DNA of 64,000 bases from Hymenobacter elongatus (GCF_004745955.1 NZ_SRLD01000019.1:1-64000), one strand, 5' to 3'; numbered from the stretch's first letter, positions 1-8,210 are shown. A program made the numbers and translations. The notes: generated by a model from the sequence alone, not told the origin.

Positions 1-105
1 AACGGCGCACAGCGGGTCTTGACCTTGCGCGTCTGCGCGATGAGTAACCGATGGCAGCTGGTACGCCAACACATTGAACCCTTCAACACGGCCAGGGCGG
101 CGTAG
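1..105 (+). CDS. 3' end of an unidentified ORF (possible transposase tail)
   Basis: An open frame enters from the left edge and stops at the TAG at 103-105, giving about 34 residues ending QHIEPFNTARAA. It is GC-rich, unlike the AT-rich DNA that starts about five bases later. The segment GAQRVLTLR followed by a tryptophan resembles the C-terminal tail of some DDE transposases (ISKra4-like), but this is a weak impression from a few residues. The gene body lies outside the window, so function and length cannot be judged. Confidence 0.3.
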   Translation, partial: NGAQRVLTLRVCAMSNRWQLVRQHIEPFNTARAA

Positions 106-110
106 CGACA

Positions 111-1064
111 ATTTGGGTTGCACCCCATAGGAATCGAGCAAACGTATTAGAAATACTTACTGAGGACATCAAAGAAGCATGTGATATTGTAAATGAAAAA
201 GTTGGTTTACCAGATAATATGAACCCATTAAGGCTAGCACAATGGAAACCAACAGAAGAACACGTATTAAAAATGCACAATGACATTAGCGACGATGTTT
301 TAAACTCAAGATTACCAGAATCTTTAAAAGATCAATATGCAGACAAATCTTACAATCAAGTAAAGCCATATGACCAAAGCATACAATCCATATTTGAAGA
401 ATATGCATTGCATAATCTAATGCAAAAAATATCTGCCTCATCAAGAGCATTGAGAAACAGTGATTATGTAGATCCTGAGATTAAAAAAAAATTATTAAAG
501 GAGATTATACGAGGATGGGAACAATTATCAAAAGTTCTATTGGCATTAGCTCCTATTCTTGCATCCAAAGGTCAAGCTGCTTTTGAAGGATGCGGTTTTG
601 AGCTTTCAGGAGATTTTGGAAATACTTTTGAGGAAAGAATGAATAGTATCATTCAAGTCAACCCTACTAATGTTGTAGGTTATTTTAAGGATGATTTATT
701 TTCTAATAAAATGGGGCCATTACTTTATGCGCATTTTTCACTGGAAACAGATGCAATAAAAAAACATCAATTAGCTTTATTATTTGTATTTTAAAGACCT
801 AAAGATTGGAAAAAGTATATTCAAGAGCACATTGTATCAATTTCCAAAAATTCTTTTTATCTATATGATATTTTCAATGCACTACGAGTACAATATAGAT
901 ACGCATTCGCATCAGAAGAAACATTGAAAGAAATAGAATACCTAATTAAAATGGGGTTAGCAAAACATCATTTCGGCGACAAAAAACCTAGCCTCGATAA
1001 AATAGTTAAAATATCAAACAAGAATTTACCAAAAAGGGAATTCGGCGAAGAGGAAAGCAAGTAG
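111..1064 (+). pseudogene. AT-rich gene remnant broken by an in-frame TAA
   Basis: One frame is open from about 111, where AT-rich sequence begins without an obvious start, through an ATG at 219 to a TAA at 792-794. It then continues in the same frame, with coding-like composition, to TAG at 1062-1064. The part after the stop reads RPKDWKKYIQEHIVSIS and onward for about 90 codons, so a single nonsense change is simpler than a frameshift. The product is lysine- and isoleucine-rich, mostly helical in character, and not one I recognise. Base composition is far more AT-rich than the neighbours, which indicates recent acquisition. The 5' end seems cut off at the junction near 106-111. It could be the C-terminal part of a larger acquired protein, but no motif shows this. 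Confidence 0.6.
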
Positions 1065-1098
1065 CAATCTAGCTCTATTACTAATCACTCTTACAGCC

Positions 1099-1137
1099 AA
1101 AAAGCGGCTGAAGTTTCCCTAGCTCTAGCCGCTTTTG
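1099..1137. terminator. Stem-loop of the AAGCGGCTGAAG family, copy A
   Basis: The stem AAAAAGCGGCT pairs with AGCCGCTTTT, with A-runs on the left and T-runs on the right, so it could terminate in both directions. It lies between the broken AT-rich gene and the 3' end of the minus-strand MNT gene. The loop differs from copies B and C. It is followed by TACTGCATTACGG, also found after copy B. Confidence 0.7.
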
Positions 1138-1160
1138 CGTTACTGCATTACGGCGCGGAA

Positions 1161-1520
1161 TTACATATGCATGGCCCGACTCTCGGGGGCGGTGGGTTCC
1201 CACTCGCCGATGACGATGCCGGTGCGCTTGATTTCCTGGACGAAGGGGTTCCAGTCGGTGAACTGCTCGGGCGAGAAGGTATGGGGCTCGATATCGACAA
1301 ATGCCTTCTGGGCAATGACTGCCCCTATCAACCCTACGTCCTGAAACCCGAACCCGGTGAACTCGTCGGCCACTAAGGCCACATCGATATCCGAAAACGG
1401 CCGCTGGTCGTTGCAGGCATACGAGCCAAATAGAATGACCTTCCGCAACGACACCTGCTCACTGCGGATACTTTCGGCAAAGGCTCTGACCCGTTCTAAG
1501 GCAGCTGATTGAGTAAGCAT
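1161..1520 (-). CDS. MNT-type nucleotidyltransferase antitoxin of a HEPN/MNT pair
   Basis: A 119-residue protein with the minimal nucleotidyltransferase signature GSYA, then 8 residues, then SDIDVAL (about residues 32-50), which supplies the glycine-serine and the two metal-binding aspartates. In known HEPN/MNT modules this enzyme neutralises its HEPN partner, in studied cases by adding AMP groups. The start overlaps the end of the HEPN gene by 25 bp, so the two are probably translationally coupled, toxin first. The C-terminal residues RAMHM and the 3' DNA resemble the end of lpd 1.5 kb away (see findings). The family assignment is firm; activity is inferred. Confidence 0.85.
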   Translation of the reverse strand: MLTQSAALERVRAFAESIRSEQVSLRKVILFGSYACNDQRPFSDIDVALVADEFTGFGFQDVGLIGAVIAQKAFVDIEPHTFSPEQFTDWNPFVQEIKRTGIVIGEWEPTAPESRAMHM

Positions 1521-1900
1521 TGGCGGAGGTTGGTTACGTCTTGTAGCACAGTTTGGGTGAAGGCGCGTGTAGCCTGCTGGCGCAGGTTGGCGGTGTGGCT
1601 TTCATAACGGCCTTCAAGCTGGAAAGTGTTCAACTGTTGCACGAACGTGGCCTGGGCAGGCGTCAGGACCAGCGTGGTATCAGCCGGCAGCCGGGCAATG
1701 TTGTGGGTAAAAGGCGGAGTGTCGCCGGGGTTGTCCTGCACCCAGAGTGCCTTAGCCAGCTTTTCAATGGTAAGATGTGCCCAGAACAGGCAGGGCACAT
1801 AGGTGCCGGCCGTAAACATGCTGCCGACCTCCTGCCAGTTCTGGTTGGCGGCGTTCATCCAATAGGCAATGTGGTCGGCTTTGGTCATGCGTGAGGCCAA
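1496..1900 (-). CDS. HEPN-domain protein, toxin partner of MNT
   Basis: A 134-residue, largely helical protein. The segment AHLTIEKLAKALWV (about residues 41-54) followed by PPFTHNIARL is the typical HEPN core, with the conserved histidine and a helix of the EKxxKAL type. HEPN toxins of this class are often RNases with an RxxxxH motif. Here the histidine is visible but the arginine is not at the expected spacing, so catalytic activity is uncertain. It is encoded directly upstream of and overlapping the MNT gene, the usual layout of these modules. Stem-loop copy B lies just upstream. Confidence 0.82.
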   Translation of the reverse strand: MASRMTKADHIAYWMNAANQNWQEVGSMFTAGTYVPCLFWAHLTIEKLAKALWVQDNPGDTPPFTHNIARLPADTTLVLTPAQATFVQQLNTFQLEGRYESHTANLRQQATRAFTQTVLQDVTNLRQCLLNQLP

Positions 1901-1905
1901 GCTAC

Positions 1906-1945
1906 AAAAAAGCGGCTGAAGCCCCGGGGAGTTTCAGCCGCTTTT
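1906..1945. terminator. Stem-loop of the AAGCGGCTGAAG family, copy B
   Basis: A GC-rich stem (AAGCGGCTGAA with TTCAGCCGCTT) around a short CCCCGGGGAG loop, with A- and T-runs outside. It separates the HEPN/MNT pair from the next toxin-antitoxin-like pair and could stop transcription of the latter. It is nearly the same as copy C at 2580. Confidence 0.75.
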
Positions 1946-1970
1946 GGCGCTACTGCATTACGGGACGCAA

Positions 1971-2294
1971 CTACAGCGAAACGACTTGCGGACCGGGCCG
2001 CAAGGGTTGCTGTAGCAGCTGCCGGAGCGGCGGCACGAGCTGCTGGAGGGTCAGGTATGTATTGTCGGGGGCATTGAGCAGCACTACGGCAATGGGGTAC
2101 TTGCTGAAGTTCTGTTGGTAGCGCAGGTTTTTGTCGAAGGTTACCAGCACCTGGAAGCCGGTGGCCAGCATCTCGCGCAGTAGCTCACCGTTCTTTTTGC
2201 CCTGCCACTGTTGGTCGCGCACGGTGTAGAGCTCATGCTCGGGGAAATCCTGCTTCAGGCGTTTGGGCAGGTTCTCATCAAGCAGCACTTTCAT
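1971..2294 (-). CDS. DUF5615 PIN-like protein (putative toxin)
   Basis: A 107-residue protein opening MKVLLDENLPKRL, the hallmark of DUF5615 PIN-like proteins, with a further acidic residue in VTFDKNLRYQQ (about residues 51-61). The two acidic clusters would form the metal site of a PIN-type RNase fold; that activity is known for PIN relatives and only inferred here. Its start overlaps the 3' end of the DUF433 gene by 17 bp. The pair matches the common DUF433-DUF5615 arrangement regarded as VapBC-like. Length is normal for the family. Confidence 0.85.
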   Translation of the reverse strand: MKVLLDENLPKRLKQDFPEHELYTVRDQQWQGKKNGELLREMLATGFQVLVTFDKNLRYQQNFSKYPIAVVLLNAPDNTYLTLQQLVPPLRQLLQQPLRPGPQVVSL

Positions 2295-2514
2295 AGATCT
2301 GCCGGAAGTTGGGCGAGGAGAACATCTTTTCGGCTATGGCCAGCACCTGCATCACCTGCTCGTGTTGCACGGAAGGAAAGTCGTCGAGAAACCCGGCTAC
2401 CGATACACCTTTTTCCAGGTGCATAAACAGCGTTTCAATGGGGACGCGGGTGCCCTGGAACACCGGGGTGCCACCCAGAATATCGGGGTCGGAAAGGATG
2501 ACGTCGAGGTTCAT
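2278..2514 (-). CDS. DUF433 protein (putative antitoxin)
   Basis: A 78-residue protein with the DUF433 core: ILGGTPVFQGTRVPI at about residues 12-26, then a short helical segment ending in QVMQVLAIAE. DUF433 proteins have a winged-helix-like fold and act as the antitoxin half of pairs with DUF5615 or PIN proteins. It is the upstream gene of the pair, overlapping the PIN-like gene. The pair stands alone between stem-loops B and C. Confidence 0.85.
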   Translation of the reverse strand: MNLDVILSDPDILGGTPVFQGTRVPIETLFMHLEKGVSVAGFLDDFPSVQHEQVMQVLAIAEKMFSSPNFRQIYESAA

Positions 2515-2579
2515 AAAGCGGTGATGACAGGAGTAAGCTAAAGATACTGTATTCGGTAGAGGAGGAAGTTGGAGGGCAT

Positions 2580-2622
2580 AAAAAAGCGGCTGAAGCTCCG
2601 GGGAGTTTCAGCCGCTTTTTTA
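2580..2622. terminator. Stem-loop of the AAGCGGCTGAAG family, copy C
   Basis: A symmetrical hairpin, AAAAAAGCGGCTGAAG pairing with TTTCAGCCGCTTTTTT, able to act on either strand. It lies upstream of the DUF433 gene and beyond the 3' end of lpd, so it probably terminates lpd transcription. It is almost identical to copy B. Confidence 0.75.
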
Positions 2623-2639
2623 TGGTTGGGCAACGAAGC

Positions 2640-2690
2640 GGTAGAGATGCTTCGGCTCCACTACGGTGCGCTCAGCATGACGTTCTTTCG
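2640..2690. repeat. Degenerate copy of the GTCATGCTGAGC...GAAGCATCTC repeat
   Basis: Read on the minus strand this segment begins GTCATGCTGAGCGCA and ends GAAGCATCTCTACC. The same two boxes occur at 4449-4485 and in both arms of the long palindrome at 4741-4869. It lies in the gap downstream of lpd. Confidence 0.5.
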
Positions 2691-2711
2691 TGCTGCTGAG
2701 CCGTTTTGTCC

Positions 2712-4118
2712 TTACATATGAATCGCCCGGTTCTCGGTGGCGGCGAGGCAGGCTTCCTTCATGGCTTCGGCGTAGGTGGGGTGGGCGTGGCTCATGCGGG
2801 CCACGTCCTCGGCGGAGGCGCGGAACTCCATGGCCGTCACGGCTTCGGCGATGAGGTCGGCGATGCGGGGGCCGATCATGTGGACGCCCAGGATTTCGTC
2901 GGTTTCCTTGTCGGCCAGCACTTTCACGAAGCCGTCGAGGTCCATGGAGGCGCGGGCGCGGCCCGAGGCGCGGAACGGGAACGAGCCGGTTTTGTAGGCT
3001 TTGCCCTGCTCCTTGAGCTGCTCTTCGGTGTAGCCTACGCCCGCCACTTCGGGCCAGGTATACACCACGCCGGGGATGAGCAGGTAGTTGATGTGGGGCT
3101 TCTGGCCGGCAATGGTTTCGGCCACGAACACCCCTTCTTCCTCGGCCTTGTGGGCCAGCATGGCCCCGCGCACCACGTCGCCGATGGCGTAGATACCGGG
3201 CACATTGGTTTGCATGTGGGCATCGACCTTAACACGGCCGCGCTCCTCCATCTCGATGCCGGCGGCTTCCAGGTTGAGGCCCGCCGTGTAGGGCGAGCGA
3301 CCCACGGCCACGAGGCAATAGTCGCCTTCGAAGGTCACTTCCTCGCCTTTCGGGTTGGTCGCCGTCACGGTCACGGTGTCGCCGGCGCGGGTGGCGCCGG
3401 TCACTTTGTGGCTCAGGAAAAACTCGATGCCGATTTTGCCCAGCACGCGCTTCAGCTCCTTGCCCAGGCCGCGGTCCATGGTCGGAATGAGGGAGTCGAG
3501 GAATTCGACTACCGATACTTTCGCGCCGAGGCGGGCGTAGATGGAGGCCATTTCGAGGCCAATGACGCCGCCGCCAATGACGACCATGTGCTTGGGCACT
3601 TCCCGGATGTTGAGCGCCTCGGTGCTGGTGATAATGCGCTGCTTGTCCTGGGCAATGAAGGGCAGCACAGTGGGCTTGGAGCCGGTGGCGATAATAACGT
3701 TCTTGGTCTCGATCTGCTGCGCCTCGCCGCCGGCCGTGGGCGCGATGCTGATATGGGTCTTGTCGACGAACGAGCCGACGCCTTGCAGCACGTCGATCTT
3801 GTTTTTCTTCATCAGATACTGAATGCCGTCGGTATTGGCCTTCACGACGCCCGCCTTGCGGTCAATCATCTGGTTCATATTCACCTGCAGGTCGCTCAGC
3901 TCGATGCCGTGCTCCTTGAAGGTGGTATGGGCGTTGTGGTAGTGCTCGGTCGAGTCGAGCAGGGCCTTGCTCGGGATGCAGCCCACATTGAGGCAGGTGC
4001 CGCCCAGGGTGTCGTACTTCTCGATGAGGGCCGTTTTGAGGCCCAGCTGGGCGCAGCGGATGGCCGCTACATATCCGCCGGGGCCGGAGCCGATGACGGT
4101 AACGTCGTATTGGGTCAT
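2712..4118 (-). CDS. lpdA: Dihydrolipoyl dehydrogenase (E3)
   Basis: A flavoprotein that reoxidises dihydrolipoyl groups of the 2-oxoacid dehydrogenase complexes and the glycine cleavage system, reducing NAD+. From the ATG at 4118 it has 468 residues, normal for E3. Visible features are the FAD motif GSGPGG (10-15), the redox disulfide in GGTCLNVGCIPSK (Cys42 and Cys47), a second GGGVIGLE nucleotide-binding motif near the middle, and the C-terminal HPTYAE with His446 and Glu451 of the active-site dyad. The frame is open further upstream to 4445, but that would add a low-complexity leader and run past the promoter-like element at 4152. Its partners odhB and sucA lie 6-10 kb away on the same strand. 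Confidence 0.97.
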   Translation of the reverse strand: MTQYDVTVIGSGPGGYVAAIRCAQLGLKTALIEKYDTLGGTCLNVGCIPSKALLDSTEHYHNAHTTFKEHGIELSDLQVNMNQMIDRKAGVVKANTDGIQYLMKKNKIDVLQGVGSFVDKTHISIAPTAGGEAQQIETKNVIIATGSKPTVLPFIAQDKQRIITSTEALNIREVPKHMVVIGGGVIGLEMASIYARLGAKVSVVEFLDSLIPTMDRGLGKELKRVLGKIGIEFFLSHKVTGATRAGDTVTVTATNPKGEEVTFEGDYCLVAVGRSPYTAGLNLEAAGIEMEERGRVKVDAHMQTNVPGIYAIGDVVRGAMLAHKAEEEGVFVAETIAGQKPHINYLLIPGVVYTWPEVAGVGYTEEQLKEQGKAYKTGSFPFRASGRARASMDLDGFVKVLADKETDEILGVHMIGPRIADLIAEAVTAMEFRASAEDVARMSHAHPTYAEAMKEACLAATENRAIHM

Positions 4119-4151
4119 AGTAGGGTGAATTCGGTGGAAATCAGCGTGCGG

Positions 4152-4159
4152 CAAAGGTA
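4152..4159 (-). promoter_or_regulatory. Putative -7 element of lpd (TACCTTTG)
   Basis: On the minus strand the octamer TACCTTTG matches the Bacteroidota TAnnTTTG -7 consensus. It lies 33 bp before the ATG at 4118, so transcription would start roughly 25-30 bp upstream of the gene. No good -33 TTTG is visible. Confidence 0.5.
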
Positions 4160-4506
4160 GGAATGAATGCCGGGATGTGCGGGGTCGACGGGCGGGAGTT
4201 AGCAGGCACAGCAGGTTCGGGCCCGCCGGAACGCCGTAGCGGCACGGCCCTGCGACCCCGGCGTCCGCGCCGCCAGAAGTCATTCGCTGCTGGTTATCCA
4301 ACACCCGCCTGCACGGGTTGCGCCTGAGGAAAGTGGATGAGTCTACGCTGAACTTTTCGGCAGGGAAGCCTCTCTTTTTTCTGTGGCCCGCGCGCCCCAG
4401 GCCCAACGCGGCGAAACTGGGTAGTGAGGCTGTTGGGGAGTTCATTTGCCGGTCATCCTATGTTTGTCGAAGCATCTCTACTGCTTCGTTACATTCCCAA
4501 CCAGTT
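4160..4506. other. Gap upstream of lpd: degenerate repeat, no convincing gene
   Basis: GC-rich spacer with no ORF that looks coding. At about 4449-4485 it carries a degenerate copy of the repeat (GTCATCCTATG..., then GAAGCATCTCTAC) also present at 2640 and 4741. The rest shows nothing recognisable. Confidence 0.5.
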
Positions 4507-4650
4507 AGAGCGGTTTCGAGGTCAATGGCTAGTAGCGCGAACTTTGTAGGTCGCGTCGCCACGCCGTTCGCATGCGTTCTATCGGCGCGGGGACGCGAAC
4601 TACAAAGTTCGCGCTACTATTGTCCCGTACACGGAATTCGAAACCACGCT
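4507..4650. repeat. MITE-like element with terminal inverted repeats, copy 1
   Basis: The element starts AGAGCGGTTTCG and ends GAAACCACGCT, an imperfect terminal inverted repeat. Inside, GTAGCGCGAACTTTGTAG is the inverted complement of CTACAAAGTTCGCGCTAC near the right end, so the whole unit folds on itself. A second copy at 9882-10000 shares the ends and the right arm but lacks the left inner arm. No coding capacity is seen. It looks like a small non-autonomous or REP-like repeat dispersed in this genome. Confidence 0.7.
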
Positions 4651-4740
4651 GGGGCGCTATTTTTGTCGCGCCTGCGTTGGGCAGCCTGTTCAGGGCGTGT
4701 GGACCGTAATCGAAAAAGCGGTCCTGAATGCTTTTTGAAG

Positions 4741-4869
4741 GTCGTGCTGAGCATTCTGCGCATCAAGCAGCGAACGAAGCATCTCGCGTGCGGTCGTTGG
4801 ATGACTACTCCTACGGCAGCACGCGAGATGCTTCGTTCGCTGCTTGATGCGCAGAATGCTCAGCATGAC
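4741..4869. repeat. Long inverted repeat, two 50-bp arms
   Basis: The left arm 4741-4790 and right arm 4820-4869 are reverse complements at 49 of 50 positions, with a 29-bp spacer. Each arm contains GAAGCATCTCGCG and GTGCTGAGCATTCTGCGC (or complements). Shorter degenerate relatives occur at 2640 and 4449. It would form a very stable cruciform or RNA hairpin just upstream of the esterase gene. The shape resembles paired REP sequences (REPINs); no RAYT transposase is seen in the window. Confidence 0.85.
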
Positions 4870-4943
4870 GGCCTTTTTTCTTGCTGTCCACACAGCCTAA
4901 TTGCCGGACTCCCGCTGCTGCTGTATACCGCTCATTTTCTGCT

Positions 4944-6368
4944 ATGATTTCTACCATCATCCGGTGCCTCCTACCAGCCACTTTACTGCTTCTCGCTTCC
5001 CTGACCCAAGCGGCGGTACGCCTGCCCCGGCTGGTTGGCAGCAACATGGTGCTGCAGCGCAACACGGCTTTGCCCATTTGGGGCTGGGCGGCTCCCGGTG
5101 AGCGGGTCGTGATTATCTTCCAGGGCCACACCTATCGGACCCCGGCCACCGACACCACGGGCCGCTGGCGCATTATGCTGCCGCCACTGCGTGCGGGTGG
5201 CCCCTATAGCATGCTCGTGAAAGGCCACAACACCATTCAGCTGAGCAATATTCTGGTCGGCGACGTGTGGCTGGCCTCAGGACAATCGAACATGGAATGG
5301 CCGCTGCAAGAGGAAGTGCTGAATTTTCGGCAGGAAATAGCGGCGGCCAACTACCCCCGCATCCGGCTGCTGACGGTGGAGAAAGTCACGGCCGCCTCGC
5401 CCCAGGCCGATTTTGCAAGCGACGGGTGGCAGGAGTGCGGCCCCCAAACCGTGGGCCGCTTTTCTGCTGTCGCCTATTTCTTCGGCCGCAGTCTGCACCA
5501 GCACTACCATGTTCCCATTGGGCTGATCAGCGCGGTATGGAGCGGTACGGCCGCCGAAAGCTGGGTGAGCCCGGCCACCCTTCGCACCTTGCCCGGCCAA
5601 CCGCAACACCCCTTTCCCACGAGCGGACAGGCAGAGTTCCCCTCGATTTATAATGCCATGATTGCACCGCTCCTACCCTACGCGCTGAAAGGCATCATCT
5701 GGTACCAGGGCGAAAGCAATGTGTCCCGGGCGTATCAGTACCGTACTCTGTTTCCGGCCCTGATTCAGGATTGGCGCACCCGCTGGGGCCAGGGCAATCT
5801 ACCCTTTCTCTTCGTGCAGCTCGCCGGGTATATGCGCGACCAGCCTGAGCCCGCCGAGTACGAATGGGCAGAGCTGCGCGAAGCCCAGCTACGCACCCTG
5901 GCCGTACCCAGTACGGGCATGGCCGTGGCTCTCGACCTAGGTGACCCAAACGACATTCACCCGCGCAACAAGCAGCCGGTGGGTGAGCGGCTGGCGCTGG
6001 CGGCCCGCCGCGTAGCCTATCACGATTCGGGGGTGGTAGCTTCGGGGCCGCTGTTACAGGCCATGCGAGTGCAGGGAAACACTGTCCGGCTACGCTTTTC
6101 CCAAACGGGCGGGGGACTGGTACTGAAAGATCCGGCGGGTCCCTACCTGCGCGGATTTGCCCTGGCCGGGGCCGATCAGAAGTTCGTGTGGGCCCAGGGC
6201 CGGCTGGAAGGCCAGGAGCTGGTGCTCTACAGCGACCAGGTGCCCACGCCCGTGGCGGTGCGCTATGCCTGGGGCAACAGCCCGTTTCCCAATCTCTACA
6301 ATGCCGAGGGCCTGCCCGCCTCCCCGTTCCGCACCGACGACTGGCCGGGACTGACCACAAACCGGTAA
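4944..6368 (+). CDS. Sialate O-acetylesterase (SASA/GDSL-like), secreted
   Basis: A 474-residue enzyme likely to remove O-acetyl groups from sialic acid or other sugars in the periplasm or outside the cell. A signal peptide is visible at 1-24 (hydrophobic LLPATLLLLASL, then TQAA). The family block GQSNMEW (113-119) carries the nucleophile Ser115; WYQGESN follows in mid-protein, and DIHPRNK near the C-terminal third supplies the catalytic aspartate and histidine. The start at 4944 gives this clean signal peptide; an upstream ATG at 4881 would spoil it. It stands alone and is convergent with the M1 peptidase. Substrate specificity within the family varies, so sialate is only the family name. 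Confidence 0.92.
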   Translation: MISTIIRCLLPATLLLLASLTQAAVRLPRLVGSNMVLQRNTALPIWGWAAPGERVVIIFQGHTYRTPATDTTGRWRIMLPPLRAGGPYSMLVKGHNTIQLSNILVGDVWLASGQSNMEWPLQEEVLNFRQEIAAANYPRIRLLTVEKVTAASPQADFASDGWQECGPQTVGRFSAVAYFFGRSLHQHYHVPIGLISAVWSGTAAESWVSPATLRTLPGQPQHPFPTSGQAEFPSIYNAMIAPLLPYALKGIIWYQGESNVSRAYQYRTLFPALIQDWRTRWGQGNLPFLFVQLAGYMRDQPEPAEYEWAELREAQLRTLAVPSTGMAVALDLGDPNDIHPRNKQPVGERLALAARRVAYHDSGVVASGPLLQAMRVQGNTVRLRFSQTGGGLVLKDPAGPYLRGFALAGADQKFVWAQGRLEGQELVLYSDQVPTPVAVRYAWGNSPFPNLYNAEGLPASPFRTDDWPGLTTNR

Positions 6369-6375
6369 CGACTCA

Positions 6376-8037
6376 TCAATCTACCAGCACACCGATGTAG
6401 TAGTTGAACGTATCGACTTCGAGGTTGGCTGTGGTGGCGCCGGGCAGCTCGATGGGCTGAAACTGACTGGAGGGCTGGATGAAGCTATACTGACCGCCCT
6501 TCACCCGCACCCGCACGGGCATGTTGAAGCCGGGCACGCTGGCAACCCAGCGGGCCTGGAGCTGGCCGGCTTCCTGCCGTATTTCCAGCGTCGGAATGGT
6601 AGGGTAACGCAGGTACTGATCAAATACCTTGGTCAGGTCCTTGCCGCTCTGCTGGTTGAGGTAGCCCACGATTTGTGCCGTCGTCACGGTCTGGTGGTAG
6701 AAGGTCTGGCCGAGGCCGCGCAGCATTTGCCGCCACTTCTCGTCGTCGTTGATGATGGTGCGCACCATGTTGAGCACGTTGGTGCCCTTGTCATACATGT
6801 CGCCGGAGCCTTCGGTATTCACGCCGTAGGGGCCAATAATCGGGGCGTCGTTCTGGATGTTGCGCCGCTGCCCGTGGATGTATTCCTGGCCGGCCCGCTT
6901 CCCAAACTGACTTTCCGTGAACAGGGCCTCCGAGTACGTCGTGAAGGCCTCGTGAATCCACATATCGGCAATATCCTTGCTCGTAATATTATTGCCGAAC
7001 CACTCGTGGCCGCTTTCGTGGATGATGATAAAATCCCACTTCATACCCCAGCCGGTGGCCGAGCGGTCTTGGCCCAGGTAGCCATTCTGGTATTTGTTGC
7101 CGTAGGCCACGGCGCTCTGGTGCTCCATGCCCAGGTGGGGCGCATCCACCAGCTTGTAGCCATCCTCATAAAACGGATAAGGGCCAAACCAGTGCTCCAG
7201 CGACTTAAGCATAGGCTTCACGTTGGCGGCGAAGTGCGTTTTTGCCTTGGCCAGATTTTCTGTCAACACCCAGTATTGCAGCGTCAACGGGCCCTTCTCG
7301 CCGGCGTAGGAGTCGGCAAAGCTGGTGTAGTCGCCCACGTTCAGGGCCACGTCGTAGTTGTTGATGGGGTTGCGCACGGCCCAGTCGAACCGGCTGAAGC
7401 CGCCTTGCACGGGCGTCACCCGCCGCAGTCGGCCATTCGATACGTCTTTCAGCCCCTTAGGCACCGTCACACTGATGAGCATGCTATCCACTTCGTCGGC
7501 CTGGTGGTCTTTGGTGGGCCACCACACGCTGGCCCCCAAGCCCTGGCAGGCCGTAGCTACCCAAGGCTTGCCGTTAGCATCGGTCGCGAAAACCAGGCCG
7601 CCGTCCCACGGGGCACGCTCGGCCACGCGCGGCTTGCCGGAGTAGAACACGGTGAACTCGTCGCGGCTGCCTTTGCGGATGGGCTGGGCAAAGGTGACGA
7701 ACACGGCATTAGCCTCGCGGGTGAAGGGCAGACTCTGGCCCTTGTACACCACTTTCTCCACCGTCAGATTGGCGAATAAGTCGAACTGCAGCCGCGAGAA
7801 GTCCTGGGTGGCCGTAAAGCGAAACAGGTTGGAGCCGCTGATAAACCGCTTCGCTATGTCCAGCTTGACGTCGAGGTGGTAGTAGTTGATGTCGTAGCAG
7901 GTGCGCAGCGGCGTGAGCGTACCGCGCAGGGAATCAGCGCGGGTGAAGGCCGGGCGGCTCTGTAGCAGCTGGGCCGTAGCGCGCTGGCCCAGCCCCAGCA
8001 CGGCCAGCAGTAAGAAAAGAGTAGCGGTACGCAGCAT
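6376..8037 (-). CDS. M1 family zinc metallopeptidase (aminopeptidase-like), secreted
   Basis: A 553-residue peptidase with a signal peptide at 1-22 (ending TAQ). The gluzincin site is complete: HESGH at 340-344 with the third zinc ligand in the segment WIHEAF (Glu363), 18 residues further, as in M1 enzymes. The exopeptidase-type substrate motif appears as GMEHQ at 303-307 in place of GAMEN. It is shorter than classical 850-residue aminopeptidase N, lacking the large C-terminal helical domain, which is usual for compact bacterial M1 proteins. Expected to trim peptides in the periplasm. It is a single gene between the convergent esterase and the divergent transporter. Confidence 0.93.
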   Translation of the reverse strand: MLRTATLFLLLAVLGLGQRATAQLLQSRPAFTRADSLRGTLTPLRTCYDINYYHLDVKLDIAKRFISGSNLFRFTATQDFSRLQFDLFANLTVEKVVYKGQSLPFTREANAVFVTFAQPIRKGSRDEFTVFYSGKPRVAERAPWDGGLVFATDANGKPWVATACQGLGASVWWPTKDHQADEVDSMLISVTVPKGLKDVSNGRLRRVTPVQGGFSRFDWAVRNPINNYDVALNVGDYTSFADSYAGEKGPLTLQYWVLTENLAKAKTHFAANVKPMLKSLEHWFGPYPFYEDGYKLVDAPHLGMEHQSAVAYGNKYQNGYLGQDRSATGWGMKWDFIIIHESGHEWFGNNITSKDIADMWIHEAFTTYSEALFTESQFGKRAGQEYIHGQRRNIQNDAPIIGPYGVNTEGSGDMYDKGTNVLNMVRTIINDDEKWRQMLRGLGQTFYHQTVTTAQIVGYLNQQSGKDLTKVFDQYLRYPTIPTLEIRQEAGQLQARWVASVPGFNMPVRVRVKGGQYSFIQPSSQFQPIELPGATTANLEVDTFNYYIGVLVD

Positions 8038-8210
8038 AGAAGCGGAAAAACAAGATAGAAACGTGGCTAACAGACTCCTGAGCCAGCCTGGAGTTGCGCC
8101 CCGGCGCGTGCGCCAGGCCAGCCGGCAGACGCACGAAGGTAGCCCACCGCAAGTTTCGGGTGGCCACCCGCCAGACTTTGCCGTAGGTTTACGGCCTCAT
8201 TCCTCAGTTT

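Noticed and set aside
2706..4160. A 484-residue plus-strand frame across lpd
   Set aside because: It is antisense to a clear lpd gene and its product is a low-complexity Gly/His/Ala/Val pattern caused by GC-rich codon bias.
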